Positions 14,201 through 29,200 of a DNA stretch of 64,000 nucleotides are shown here, piece by piece. Source of the stretch: Fratercula arctica (lineage: Eukaryota > Chordata > Aves > Charadriiformes > Alcidae). The translations under genes were made by a program, and so were the position numbers. The stretch spans positions 73,663,021-73,727,020 of the forward strand of contig CANTUZ010000001.1 of NCBI GenBank assembly GCA_947846985.1, given 5' to 3'. Within the stretch, counting starts at the first letter, position 1. Each line of letters opens with the position of its first letter. Under the pieces are notes generated by a model that had not been told where the DNA came from, did not search any database, and saw nothing but the letters and a program-made list of their open reading frames with translations.

Positions 14201-17200
14201 AAGATTAACACACTAGACAGCTTCTTGGAGACATCTGAAATAATGCAGGTTATATGATCAGTCTCAGAAAAAAAAAACCTTTAATTTCTAGCTTAACAGA
14301 CAGGTCATGAAATAATTTGGTTTTGACATTGAAGTTTTACAGCTTCAAACTTTTGAAATAAGCATGACAATTTTGTTACAAACCACCAAACTGTTTAACT
14401 TCATTACAGTGAAGATTGTTTGGGGGGTTTTTTTGATCCTAAGAAATGCTTGACTTTTATAAAGGTAGTAAATGATTCCTGCAGAGGGATTTTCTTGGTA
14501 AGCTATACACAATTATGGCATAAGAGCTTAGAAATCTGTTTCTCAAGAATTTGTGATATGCTGTACTATTAAAAAAAAAAAAGATGACCAGTAACAAAAG
14601 AAATTATTTATTTAAATGCATTTAGCTTCAGTAAAGAAGAATTTACCTTGTACTTATTTTCCAAATCAAAGTCCAATAAGGCAGAGAAACAAAGACAACA
14701 AGCAAAGTAACAATAGTTATGTGGCAACTCAAAGACAGCAATTAAACATGAAGTCTTTCATCCCAAGGCCACTGTTCAAATGTAAAAATGTGAATGCTAT
14801 AAAGTGGCTCATCCTAGTGTTAAGCATGTTCAATATCCTGAATTCCATCTCTCATTTCCAAACAGAATTGGGGGGGGGGGGAGGGGGCAACCAAAACTCC
14901 CCAAAACCCCAACCCTTGCTTTACTCCTTATCACCTTTGTCAAAATGCCTGTAAAAATACCCTGCTTTCCTACCACAATCAAAATCCTTCCTTAAGTCAC
15001 TGAAAACTGTTTACCGACAGCAGATTTTAATTTGGAGGGTTCCAACCTAGAAGCCTTCACTGGAATGCTACACATGCTAAAAAAAGCCTGAATTAACCTT
15101 TCTTTCCCCTCCTCTGCATTTGAGCCAGCATTCCTGTTCACAGCTGCAGAATTGCTTGAGTTACAAGTTTTATTGCATAGAGAAAGAAGTTACCTTGAAT
15201 CTGTAATACCTAGAGTCAATGTCTGTCATTTTCTAAGAATCCTGTAAATTACAAGTTTTGATACCTCGTTGTTAGTTTAGTAGTCCAGTTAATGAGGTAT
15301 CAGCTTCGAACAAGAGTGCCACAGGGCATCAAAAACTCCTTCCAACCACAGACTTCCAGACTTCTGGGAAGAATAAGGATAGCAACATTTTACTAAGTAA
15401 CCTTACCACCAGCACTACGAATAGTGGATACAACTGGATTAACACCTTGTTTCATTTTAGAAACCCAGCATCAGGGCTTTAGTAGAGCCCTAACAGTTAC
15501 CCTATGCAAAACCCGATGAAAGACCTGTTCCTTGGGCTTGGTACCACACAGTCAGATAGCTAGCACGCTTTTGAGCACGGGCAATCAAACCATCTTTTAC
15601 TTAACAGAATCAAACCCTTACATTCCTTCAAACAGTAAGTTTATTTTATTTCCTCTTTTCCCCATTTATAAGATCTACCTGGATAGCCACTCAAAATGCC
15701 ACCGAAGCTCAGGTTTTCCAGTTCTTCAGAGATGCCCGATGAGGTGTACCTCACCTGAGAAAAGGTTAAGTGTCCATTATGGACTACTAACGTCCCCTGA
15801 ACATTTCAGGCAATGTGAGGTAAATCAGTGTTTCAAGAAAACCTAGTACAGAGAGACAAGGCATTTTTAAAATCCACAGCCAGGAAAATTTAAAGCCTCA
15901 GATTAAAGAAAAGTTTCTTTTAAAAGGAAAGGTAGGGGTGGAGGGAAGACTACATTGGAAAAGGTCCCAAGAGAAGAAAAAAGTCTTTCAGACTTATTTG
16001 TTCAACAGAAACTTTATTTTTTCTCAGAAACTATTAATTTACTTCAAATACCTCAGACTACACGATAAATGATTTCATTAGCCCAGGTTAAAAGCTATTC
16101 TTAAATGCACATGGAGATCTCAGATCCATCCTAGCATATGTAACTTCCTTGGGTGTTATCTGAAAGAGTTGTAAAATGAAGGGTTTTATTTATTTATTTT
16201 TCATCTTTTTATTTCTTGTAAACATGTTTCAGACCATGACTATGAGGTAGAAGTTAAGCAACAGATTTGTAACTGAAGATAGACATATGGTAAAAAAAAA
16301 TAAAATTGATTTTTTTAAGATAAAAATGTTGTGTTTCATAAGCTTGACTTTGAATTCAGCTTGCTTAATGTAAAAAAATATGAAATTTAATCTGTAAAAT
16401 AGTATATTTGCTCAACTCTAAAACCAAGTACAGAATACAAGCCTCTCACTGCAAGACAAAGTAACTCCTGCTATATTGAAAGATGTTGCCTGTTTCTACA
16501 TGCTGGTTTCTCAAAGTCGGTGAAAGAAGAAACTATAAAAATGCTTCATTTGCATTAGAAAGTATATGATCACTTCACAGTCATTTCTGATAGATTTATT
16601 TGGTGCCTACATATAGGCATCTAGCGAGAATACCATCTAGGGCACAACCCAAAATGCCCTTGAATATGGATCCAGCAGACAGCTCAGAGCACAGCTCTCA
16701 CTCTGCATCTGCCACCTGATGTTCTGAGCCCCCTAATGCTTCTTAAATGCCATTAGCAACTTGCAATTGGACAACCGAATTGTACTGTTAATGTCAGTCA
16801 ACAGAGGGATAAGAGCCTGTACCAAGAAAGAAACAGGTCATCCAAAACTCTCAGCTCCAACTAAGGCACTATAAAGTTAGTATTACACCTCCGCTCTCTC
16901 TCCTTTCCTTCCCAAGAAAGGCCAGGGATTCTCCTCTTCTCTCAGCCTGAATCCCATCTGACAACCAAAAGGCTCCTTGTACAACTGAAGCTGCGCTGCT
17001 GTATGTGCTCTAATGAAAGAGCACCTAATATTAACAGGGCTCAGAAAGCTCCACTGCTCTTATCATTTCAGCTAGTTACTTCTGGAGATGCACAAATTGT
17101 ATAGCTGATGAAAAGAGTCAGTTCTGTTATTTGAGGGCAATTAAGGTGTACTAATTGTGTGAGATTAAGCTGTTCTACATTAACTATAACTTTAATCAGG

Positions 17201-20200
17201 AAATTTCTTCATTACCTGCTAGAAGTCTGCTAACAATGAATCTTTGAGTTGAAAAATCTGCAGCAATAGTCCATTATTCTTTTTACACAACTATTTCATT
17301 TCAGTGGTCAATTTAACATTTAGAAAGTGATCTACATTTTCTAATGGCTTTAAGTTAAAACCTTTAATAGTGGTACCAGTAAGCTATACTGACAAGAGAG
17401 ACTAGTTTGGTAAGCGAAGATTTTCACTGTAACTTGCCAAGAAACAGCACAAAAAATAACATGCTTGGAGGTAAGGATAACAGCTGTATAAGCTTGTAAA
17501 CAACTCATACAAGCAGATGTGTGCTGCAGCATTAGGACCAAATGGTACATTAGCCTTTGCAGTGAGTATATGTAAAGTCCAGAATCCATAGTTAAACTGC
17601 AGTGGCAACTTAATAATACAAGTTTTATGTAAAAGATGTAAAGTGAGGATCCCTTGAAAATTCGTTTTCTTGTAATAATGTAAACAAACTTACATAAGAT
17701 TTGTCTTTAACAGAATTCAAGAACACCTTTAATACTTAACCAGTTTTCATTCCTGACATATACAACCATACAGTTATCCAACACTTACTTGCCTTGACTT
17801 TTATAAAGGAGGAAGTGGAAGTTTATATCCCAATGGGGTTACTTGTTCAAAGAGAAAATTTCCCATTTTATTTTGCAGATCTCCAGATAATACCTTTCCA
17901 GCTGTTGACAGTGAATGTAAAATAAACCCATTATTACTATATTGTAATTATGTTAGTAAATACCAGAGAACATGGATATGCCTCACTCCAAAGAGTGAGG
18001 TTCAGTTGTCTTACTAGATAGTCTTCTTATATCTACCAACAAATGAGTCGCAGTCAGCAGTTAACTTGGTTCTAAGCAAAAATGAAGACAGTGAGGATTT
18101 TAAAATGTGGTGCCCTTTTCCCTCTCTCTCACTGAAAGAAAGAGCTAACACTATGATGGAGTTGTTCAATGACACGATGTACTTCTGAAATAAAAAGGAA
18201 GGGGGTGCTTGTTCCCAGATATTTTAAGACTGTATACTCAGTCAAGTCTAGATCTACGTCTGCACATAGATACTACCACCCAGAGGTACTGAACACCACA
18301 AAGTGGTCGATTATGTGGATTCAAATGCAAGTGAGAGAAACCTCACTGAAAAAGGATTTGATGGAAAAGGAAACAAGGTAAATATGTTTATGAATGTAAT
18401 ATTTTTTAGACAGCTTACTGATTAAGAAACAAGCTCATTGAACTGATTTGATATTTGCGCTGTTTTGACATGACTACAGAAAAAGATAACTTCATTCAGA
18501 AACACTGATGCTTTCTAGTATCTGACAGACAGCGACATTTGTTACGCCTGTTTCTCTGAAAAAAAGCCATTTAAAGCATATTTACAGAGTTAGTGTTCAG
18601 CTCCTGCTGTATCATTTGACATGGATTTCCATACGGATATCCACATCAGAAAAAAGTCAGTAGAATACATACAACAGGGTCAAGACAATAGGCCCCCCAA
18701 AAATTCCACCTCACATTAAGTTTTTACTAATAAGTAGTCCACCACAATCCCAAGCAAAAAATGACATTAAATACTGAAAATACTATAAAGACATTTTTAC
18801 CTATCAAATAGGTACAAGTTTGGTTCAAATCCTTAGTATTTTTAACTAGGGAATTAAAAAAAAAAAAGGAACATTGCAATACTTTTCAAATGTGCAATGC
18901 ATTAAGTTAATCTAGTTCTTCAATAGACTAGGTCTTCTACTCTTATATATTACACTTTATGCTAATGTTACCTGGGTAAAACAAAGTGCATAATAAGCTA
19001 AGAGGATTTTCTGCAGAGGTATGCTATTCAGCCTTTTAAATCCTAAAATCCCTGCAACCACCCATGTACAATGCTTATAAATCACCCAACAACAAAAGCA
19101 GATGCTGCATGAAGTTTCCTGATATACAAGAGAAAATGGAAGTCAACGCGGAGACCCAAAGGGCAATAGGATGGTAGTGATGAGACCCAAATGTTGCTTA
19201 GCACATGAACTTGAAAATTCTAAGCTTATGCTGCAGTATTTATTTTTTTAATGGAAAGTAATCTCCTTTATTAAACTCAGTAAGTTCTTACAGAATACAA
19301 GGTGTCCTACAGTCTATCACGTAAATTGGCAATTGTGAATGTAAGAAAATGTTATTAGTAAGTAGGCTCAAAAGGAGTACCTGACCAGCCTTCCTGTCTT
19401 TCCGTTCCTTTTATAGCCATTAGGCCAAGTCTGACCAATAAAGTCTCAGGAATATTTCAGCTTTAACCTACTACATATTTGGTTGCACTGTGAAACTCAA
19501 CATTTCCCTCTAGGTAAGTGATATGATCAGTAGTTTTGTGGAGTTTAAATTTTGAAAACACCAGGTAGAAGGTTTATGCTACTATTGTCTAGAAAAGAGT
19601 TCAGTCTCATTTGGAAGGAAAAGACATTAAATTTAGAAAAATCTGTTCCAACACCTCAAGTATTTTGGCAGGTTAAAGTGCCTTCAAAAATCCACTTCAG
19701 GATAGGTAAAGTAAGCTTACTACCAGAATTTCCCTCAGGACAAGCCCAGAGAAACATCTCTTCTGTAATACCAGCTCTCTTGATCTTGTGGTAGACATTC
19801 AGATTTCCACTTATCTAAGTTAAAGAAGTGATGTTTTCTCCTTGTTCTCTGTATGCTCTTCATTAGCCTCTTTCTAGCCAAACTAAAAAGACAGATTTAT
19901 TACTACAAGAGTTCACTGGCTGTATCACTTCCCATCCACCTTGATATGCTTAACAGTATTTTTTCCCCTGTGAAAGACAATCCTTTGACAACTTAAAGCC
20001 CTCAAAATTTGTTTTTTTTTTTTTTTTTTGTTTTTTTTTTTTTGGTTTTTTTTTTTTCCCAAGCTCGATTTCTCCAAAATCTAGCTATTACCCTGAAAAA
20101 TAGCTTGAAAACAGTATTTTAATCTGAAAGATTAATAATTAAGCTTTACAGCATGGCATAAGGCAAGCTACACCACAGTACACCCGCATCTTCCCCCACT

Positions 20201-23200
20201 CCCACATACAGAGTTTACTGGCCTGCGTGTCAGTACTAGTGACAGTGAAGCAGTACGGTGAATTGCCTCAGGTCAATAAGACAGCTAAAAAACAAAAGTT
20301 AAAAATAACTATTTCTCCTCACCCAATCTCACACAGATTCCATTTAGAAGCAATGTGATCCTGATGCTAACATAAGGAAGATTAAAGGAATACCGTGGCA
20401 GTATTGTTTGAAATAAGCTTACATCAGGCTTAAAACCATGCTAAGATCGTGATTCATCTTGCCTAACTTAGTCAGAAAGTTAAGACATATGTGAATGATA
20501 AAGCTCAGAGAGACACCTCCCTACACTAAAAACAGGTGTCAGGGTATGTATGCATAAGTCTTTCCTCTGGCAACAAACATTTTAGTCCCAGTTGCTTCTT
20601 CCCATCCCAGACTTGAGTTTGCTATCCTTCACTCACTGTCTGGCAGCTGGTTTTGGCTGTGCTATGGAGACTAATTTTATCATACATGCTTCTCTTTCCA
20701 CAGCAAGAGATAAACATCTATCAGTTTTAGTCTAGCTTACTTTTGCTTTTAGCCTTGACTCAGCTCAGTTCTCTGATCCAGTTTGGTCTGTAGTCACTTA
20801 AAATTTGTGCTACAATGAGGAGAACACAATAGAAAAATTAAGATATTTTTCCATAAAGCTCTAGCCATATTCCATTAGAAGAAAAAAGTACTTCAAACTA
20901 CACTGTTTCTCATTTTATACATACTGGTCACACAAGGGAGCAGGGTTCAGCAGCCCTCTCAATGCAGTTTGTGTTCCAGTTAGCAATTCCATGTTCACCT
21001 TCAAATTCCAACCAAACATGTTGGGAGTCCCCTGCCTGTACACCAGGTTGTGCACTCATCTCAGCTTTACACAGATTGACTGCTATCATTCTCAACTCAT
21101 TTATGCACATTCTTGGCAGTTTACTCTCAAACCTATTTCTGTAAAAAAGCTTATGGTCATTTAGTCTTGCGATTCAATGCAAACGATAATCCTCAGTGCT
21201 AAACCAACTTTACTATAGAGACTGAGCCTTACACTGCTTGGTCTCATTTTGCAGAATTAAAGTGACCTGAGTTTCTGCGACTAACATGTTCCAGCAAGCA
21301 GCAATTCCATAAGCAAATCAAAAGCGATTCAGTGAGGTTTAGAGTAGTCAGAAGTCCAGGATCCTTTTTCATGTTATATGAATGAAGCCTAAGACAGACA
21401 CAAAATTTGCCCAAGAACTTGCAGAAGGAAGGACTAATATGATGAAGTTAGAACTAGAGTTCCACAGCCTGGTAATATGTTTAATTTCTTATTTGCTATA
21501 AGCATGTAAAAACCGCTCTAAAGATTAAAACCTTTTGTATATTTCGTTTAACTATGTCATTGTGCTCATTGCATTTCGAAGTTCATAGTGCAGACACTGT
21601 TAGTGTAAGTTGAGATAAAACAAATGGTGACTCTAACCTCCCTCTTCTGTCTACTGAAAACAGAGTCAGGCAAACCCCTTCCTGGTTTGGCAACTATGAA
21701 CTACAAATAGAAAGCTCAGAAGAGTTACTTTATTTGGGTGGGTTTTGGTTTTGGTTTTTTTTGTTTGTTTGTTTTTAAAATCACTACGTATGAAATTCTA
21801 CTGTACCTTTACTGCAGTAACTCACCAGTAATGTGGTCCATGTTGAGAGCAAACATCAACTTCAACAGCAGAATCCTACAGTATCCCTGGCTACTAAGTG
21901 TCAGGGATAAGGACATAGGTTCATTTTACAACCCAATGTTGGAAAATTCAGCTTATTAGCAGACTAGAATTCACGTCTATTTTGTCACTGAAATACTGTT
22001 TGTATGGTAACCTCCAATTTTGAGGTAAAAAACCCGGAAGATTTTGCTAGTTGTTTGCTACTTGAAGCTAATTTCTCCCCTTATTTTAAGTCTCAAGACA
22101 GCAGAGTAAGAAGTAGTTCAGCTGGTTACTCTTAATTGCATGATAGCTAGGGAAAGAAGCACCCCACCCAGTTTTAGTGAAATTGTTGTGGTAAGGGCCA
22201 TCACTGGATAGTCTTGAATGTCTTACTAAAGCTTAAAGTCTTTCAAAAACTTTTGATAGTGGCACAACTATCAGTAACTCTTTACCACTTTAATTTAACC
22301 AAGCCATATTTAAACAGCCAAAATGAGCCCCAAGAGAAAGGCACTGCAGGGAATTCTATGTTCAAGCCTCAGTATTTCAGCAGGCATGCAAACTTTGCAC
22401 CACCTACATAAACCTATTTGGGATAGTGTGTCGTTTCTCATGTAGGTAGTAGCATCCAAGAAGTTTCCACCCAAAACTATGAACTACATTCCATACACAC
22501 CATTTTACGCACTAATATTAAAAACACGTTTAACTAAAAGCATGTGTAAACAGTCACCACATACAAGTCATATTACATGTGCAGATACAAATTAGCATGT
22601 AATAAACAAGCAAACATGGGAAAACTCTCAAATGGTCAAAACCTGATTTTCAGCACCATTTATCTGCATGATACCTAACCATTATAGCACACTTGCCAAT
22701 CTCCTCACTTCCAGTAATATATATGCTGCACTAACAGATCTCTTACCCAAGTTCTATAACCCTGATTTTGGAAATACCAGGATTCTCCTGATTTGCAGTT
22801 TGGTATAGCTGACCCACAGACAAATTATGTAGTCCTGCTGGGAACTGGAAGACGCTATTGCAAATGCATTATTGCTGTAGAAGCACCTCCAAACATGGCT
22901 GCATATGCTTGGTTTTTTGTACAGTCACATAGAGCTTCAGCATCAAAAGAGTTCCAGCTAGGCTGTTAGAGTTTAATTATTTATTCAGAAGTGCCCTGGG
23001 GTGGGCGTGGAATGGAAGAAGGAAGAGGTAGTTACCTCCCCTGCAAAGCCATGAGCACAAGAGACCTCCACATATTACATGCATGCCCATCAGTAAGTTG
23101 CTTTATTTGCTGACAAAACTTTTACCAAAGGCTTTAGAGGTAGGATCCTCTAACAGTTTCCTGTGGCTGATCAGTGAAAATACTTTTTTGCCTCCTCCAC

Positions 23201-26200
23201 CTGCCCTGCTAATTCACAAAAGGAAAAAAGTACAGATTATAAAACGGAAAAAAAGCAAGATTCTTCATAAGAATCTAACCCATGAAAGGCAACTTCTACA
23301 TTTTGTGGTAAGACAGAAGTGCAAAAATATTAGTCACTGGCTGTGGGTTGTTGTCAAACAGCCTCCATTTTATGAATTATGTCAAATCAAGTATCCCAGT
23401 CACTAATATATCCAGTTTGTCACATAGTTGCAGCTTTCTTGGAAAATACTCCAGTTGCGGGTGAAATCAGTACTCCTGTTCTTTACAAGTATATTCTGTT
23501 GTTCCAACTGTTTTCAGGAGATAAGCTGGCAAAATCCTCCTAATGCATAAGCATTTTGATTGTATGCAGCCAATGGACCACACTTGGGACTCACTACCTG
23601 CAAAGGAGTCATGACTGCCTAAACATCATTTTAATGGGGAAAAACTGACAGTCAGTTACACCTGAGGCAATTCTAACATTTGTCTACAGAAAACAGCCCT
23701 TGTCAGGATAGGCCATCAGTTCAACACCAAAAGTAACAAATAGGGCTAAGACAAACATCCACTTAATTCTTAAGTTCTGCAATAGCTTTTCATCCTTCCA
23801 CGTTTACAACAAGTTTCATTCACTCAATGCAACTGAGCTTAGGAAAAATCCACTCAAACAAGAAAAATATCAGCAAGCTCAGCCTTGTTACTGAGCTGCA
23901 GAGTCAACAGCTGGAGCAAGTATTCTGTCAGCTTCTCTGACAGTGTTCCAACAAATTCTGATTTGGACAATTGCAAAAACAATATCATATCCCTCTGATC
24001 CTGTAAAAGTTGAAGGATATTTTATATGTAGATGTGCCAAACTGTTTCAGGCTTTCTAGCATACGAAGTACTATAGTCAATAGTCATAGACCATCTACTA
24101 TTAGTAGCATTACCGATTATAAAGGTATGGGAAATACGTTAAAATGGAGGAAAGGCTAGTGAAATTTCTCTTCCAAGGCAAAAATAAATCTTAACTCTTC
24201 AATATCTGAATTATTGGGTCCAAAAACTTAGCTGCAGAGAGAACAGACATCTAGTCTCTTAAATCATGCATGCAACTGAAATAAGCTTTAACATAGACTT
24301 GCACCATATTGGCTTTTCTACAGAAACAGTACATATTTGCATAAATTTATTACCAGCCACGAGCAGGTAAAGTAGCTGCTACCAGGGCAGCAAATACATT
24401 TTAAGCTCAAACCTGTGATCTCCATTGCAGAAGTGGCAAAAACCCTACCAGTTTGCTTACAGCTTCCTTTAAGAGGCTAGAGCTTAAGACTTGGCAATCC
24501 ATTAGCAGTGGACCATTTATGGAAAACCTCTCATCTTAACTAGCCAGTCTCAGCAGGTGGCTTAGATATTTTCATTCTATCTTAAATGTTGGCATCTGCT
24601 CCAGAAATTGGCATTATATCAGCAGACTAGCATCAAGTGCAACTATTAGCTACAGTCAGAATGAGATTTCTATTCCCCTCTCTGCAAACACGTGGGTTTT
24701 GTTCTTTAAAAGCATTTTGTGTGCCTGATGTAAAACTATTATGTAAAAATGGATACCAGGTCTTCCCTCTGTGGTGTTAAAAGGTTTACAAATGATGTTA
24801 AATTAGAAAATCGATACTAATAGGAAAGCTGGCCTGCCAGAGACCTCTAATTGTTACACAATCTACTTCTGTGACTATAGTTGTAAAAACAACTGCCTCA
24901 CTTAAACTTTTAAAAATTCATTTTACCTCAGAAATGGGAATGTTATCTTCATGAGTGAAAGAATCAGTGCACTACAGCACAACCACACACGAACACCTAC
25001 AGGCTCTGTATTCATTGCTGTCTCGAACATGCCACAAGCACGTATGAAGAATTTTGGTAACAGAGCAGTGCAAAAGTCATCAAGAGGCACTAATGTCTAA
25101 GCTTAATTCACTCAGAAGGAAAGCCAATCTTGTGAGGCACTGCTGAAGTTGAAGAAATATTTCTCATACAGCTGACATAAATAGCATGTGTAAGCAGCAT
25201 TTAGTATCATTAACAGGTGGTCATGGAACTAGCAGTTCTCCATTTCCACACTGAGATGTGACGCATGCAACTACAGGAATCACCAAGTAGTAACAGCAGA
25301 TAAAGGCATGATGCATTAAAAGCATCAGAAAATATGCCAGCACTCAGTTCTGGCACTGACATTCAGAGGATCAAATTCAAGATTTAGGGCAGCTTTTTTT
25401 TTTTTCTTCCTTTTTTAAAATCATCACATTCAGCAGAAGTTTATTTGACATCAAAAAAGTCTAGTTTTAAAGTTAGAACTCAACCGTTCTACAAGGTGAT
25501 GTGGCCTCCAAGTAGCAAAAAATACCCATTTTCCTAGTTTAGCTAACACTGAGTCACATGGGTATAAGCGTGTCACTGCACACAGGAGTACTTTATTCTG
25601 CTATCATTTTATTTCCAACTTCAGACATGCTTTCCTCACACAGCCTGGGTAATGATGCTGCTTATATTCCAGCTCCGACAGGTAGGGATGCCACCAGCTG
25701 TTGGCTAAAACACTCTGCTCAGCTATCAGCAGGTAATAAGCCTTTCAGTTCACATCTTTTAAGTTGCCAGTACATTTGACATGGTGATAGTTTCTTCTCC
25801 CTCCAAAGTTTCAGGTAAATTGATGAGCAAGAGGGACACGGTACCTCTTCAAGTGCTGCATGTCCTCTTCACTATATTCCATAGGTGTTAAATTACCTAA
25901 GAAAGGTCTTTCTTATAAACAACATCAGGACAACATAGACTGAAGTTCTACTGAGTTTTATACACAGTTATCTATTAAAAAATTCAGTTCCCCAAAGTAA
26001 CAGAGAACATTTCAGCAGTTGTGTATTGTTTTGTCTTCCTTTTGAGCAATCTGTCTTTCCAGAAAGTCCTATTTTGCTCAATTTTCATTAATAAATGCAA
26101 CCACTGAGAAACAGCCTGTTCCACCACATTCCAGAGCCACCCACTTCACTACTGGTTGTCTATTTAAAGATTTTCATGAAACTTGATTTGCTACACTCCA

Positions 26201-29200
26201 ATGACCACCCCTTCCAAAATACAAGGGATTACCTACACAGATTACTTACATGACACTGTGCAAAAAGCCACTGCCTTAGAATTCCTAGAACCTATGGGAG
26301 ACCCAGTCACTCCAACACATCTCAGAGCAGACGTTGAGCCACATGTTATCACACCATCCACCACCATTACTCATTTTTTTATTTTTAAGAGGCTGTCTTT
26401 AATAGCACTAAACCTCTTAAGGAGAATCTGCCATTTGTTTAACAAGTTATAGAAACTGCATGGATATGAGAAATTTTAAGAGTGTAGTAAAAGTATAGAA
26501 AAATAGACTGGCTTTCATTTCTGCTTGATTTTAGCATTCTAATTTTACATCCTGTTGGTGAACTATTCTGTCTGAAAGCCAACATCACAGCAGTATAGGA
26601 GGTTGCAAACTCCAATGGCAATGAAGCTTAGGAACTGAAATGAGAAAAACTTTTCAAGTTATTCTACAAAAGCTCTAAGCAGTCTAATTTCAATATGAAA
26701 TTTTATCAATAATTACGTAGATGATGAATGGCTATTCTTCGAAACCCACAAGGACAACTTGAAATTAACATTAACATGAAGTATCAGGTAAAGAATGTCT
26801 ATGTTCTATACCAGTATTTATCAGCACCTTTTTTTTTTTTTTTTAAGGTATTTTCAAAAAGGTCTTCTTAAAATCATGAAGTGAAATAGCCTTTAAAAAG
26901 GAACCTCAGATAAAGTACTTTATATCAAATTGAGCAAAGACAGACATCAGATTTTAGTTTTACACTAAGTCTGTTTTGCCAACAGAATCTTGTCTGAAAT
27001 ATAATGTGTGGTTTAACATATAGTATTCTACAACTGCCATTTACCCAAGAAGTGCAAGTCTGGTTAAAAATGAAAAATTTTTGTTCATTCTTTGCACTGT
27101 AAATTTATAGACAGCAGCATGCTAAAACAGAAAAAAACCCTACAGATTAGACAAGCTGTTTTCTAAAGTATTTAGTTGCTTTGTACCTCCACACTACATT
27201 GAGATGTTTTCTAGCTCAACATAAAAAAAGCCCTGTAAAAGTGCAAGGGAGCCAACTATCACTCAATGTAAGACAGATCAAGTTAAGGGGCACCACACAA
27301 GGTAATAGTGTGTTTGTTTACAAGAGGATGCCGTGACTAGATTTAACTTGCCTCATGCCCTGAGGTGCCTAAAAGTAGCAGTATCAGTTAATATTTGGGT
27401 AATTTCGACAGTATTTTATTTTCCTGCTGTCTCTACTCAAGAAGTTTCCTTCTGCCTCCAATTCAGCACAAAAGATTCAAAACGTGAAATCCTTTCATTC
27501 ACAAGTTTATGCTGAATGGCATAAAACAGCAGGGTTAGCACCTGCAGTTTCCTTTGCACAAAGGAATAAACACTGCTTCTATAGCTCAGCTGAAACAAAT
27601 TTGAAATAATAATATAAAAGACAGAACGCTAACACATTTTTAGGGTCATGGGGCTCTATGGCCCTCTCTTGAAGGTCACCCGAAATGGACACTCGTGCAC
27701 TGAATTCAAAATTAAGTAGCAGGCTACATTTAGAATGATTTTAAAAGCCAGAAATAGTAAGATAATGCAATTTTCATTCAACTGCTAAACTTTCCTTAAT
27801 TAAAAAAGGATAAAAAAAACAGGTCACACATACCATCACTGATGCACCTTTAGTACACAAATTAGAAGAGAGGGTGAGGTAAGGACAAAGTGAATGCTTT
27901 CACATACCACCAAAAGCCTTAAACTTAAGTTTCTCCAATAAAACAGTTGTACACATTTCCCCCCTCCCAAAATATATTCTCTTTGGACATGCTCTATAAG
28001 TAATTTTCCTACAAATTATATGTTTCAAATGCTTCTATTCTCAGTTATGAACTCACTTTAAAATGGTGGATTTAACTCACTGTTGCAAAACAGCAGAGGC
28101 ACACGTGCAAATCATGTAGCAATAACTGATCTCATCCAAATACTAAATCCAAAATAAACATAATCTAAAGGAATTCAGGATCAGCACATATGTATGAAAG
28201 CACCTTTTAACATATTAGTTAGTAGAAGTTACAGACTATTTCAGTGTATTTTATATGCTCAGTTTCAGTAAAAGATAAATTAAAGTCCCTGGGGAAATGC
28301 ATGCAGGTTATGATTATGCAGATTAAGGAAAACAATCTTTAAAAGTCTTATAGCATTAAGTGCACCAACTTTCCACTGCCTATGCCTGTGTGCAAACATT
28401 GTACTTTATCTATGCTACATGCTTCAGTAAACTTTCCTCATTTTTGGTTTACAGAAAACTACCTGCAGAATGTTCTAAAACACAGAAAGATCATCACATA
28501 TGGAACAGACTATCAAAATCCTGCTAGCTGAGGAAGAATTTGCATTTATTTCCTGCAACATGCATGGTTCTGAAAGTACAACTGACAACAATAACTTAAT
28601 TGTATAAGAACTGAAAGACAAACCTGGACCTGCTGAAAAGCTTTCAGTCTCTTCTTGAATCTAGAAGGTAAAACAAAATCACATCCTCGAGCTAGCAATG
28701 CCAACTCCTTTCTTAGATCAGGGTCTTGCCGCAGAGAAATTTCCTTTATCCTCATGCTTTCGGATTTCATATAATGTCTCCGTGTGCCAGTCCAGGCACT
28801 TGAGTCCCAGTAAATAGCAGAGCTGTTGTATTATCACACAGTGCCACTTAAAGCAGCAGCTGCACCCGAGCTCTGTGATATTATAAGAGAGTCAGCTCAA
28901 CTTCGCCTGCTCCATACATTGAAGGGAACTTGGCTGGAATCGCAAAAACAGATTGGAAAGTCACTTTGGGGGCCTGCCCTTTCGTACACGCATGCCAAAG
29001 TCTAAATGGGACAGTATGGAAAAAAACAAACCTGTTTGGAGGAGCATCTATAAAAGCAGCTTCCAATTTTAAAAAAGCAAGCCTTAGAGGAATGCAGAGA
29101 GGCCAGCCGTGGTCATTTTGTAGCTTCCTCCTCTTCCCATCCCCCTCAGCTTTTCCTTCTGTCACAAAACACTCACTGTCTAACTTCAATGAAGTACCTC

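Larger units (their letters stand above)
13942..28623 (-). other. PPP2R3B large intron, part downstream of the PR72-like exon
   Basis: 14.7 kb of AT-rich intron. Simple tracts include a G-run at 14870-14887, a long interrupted T tract at 20012-20057 and a T-run at 26829-26844. An 8-base inverted repeat GATACCTC/GAGGTATC spans 15260-15301. No CR1 copy, RNA gene or further coding exon was recognised on either strand. Confidence 0.75.

Noticed and set aside
20012..20057. Poly-T tract as the tail of a processed pseudogene on the minus strand
   Set aside because: The flanking 300 bases on the upstream side of such a retrocopy show no recognisable coding sequence or target duplication.
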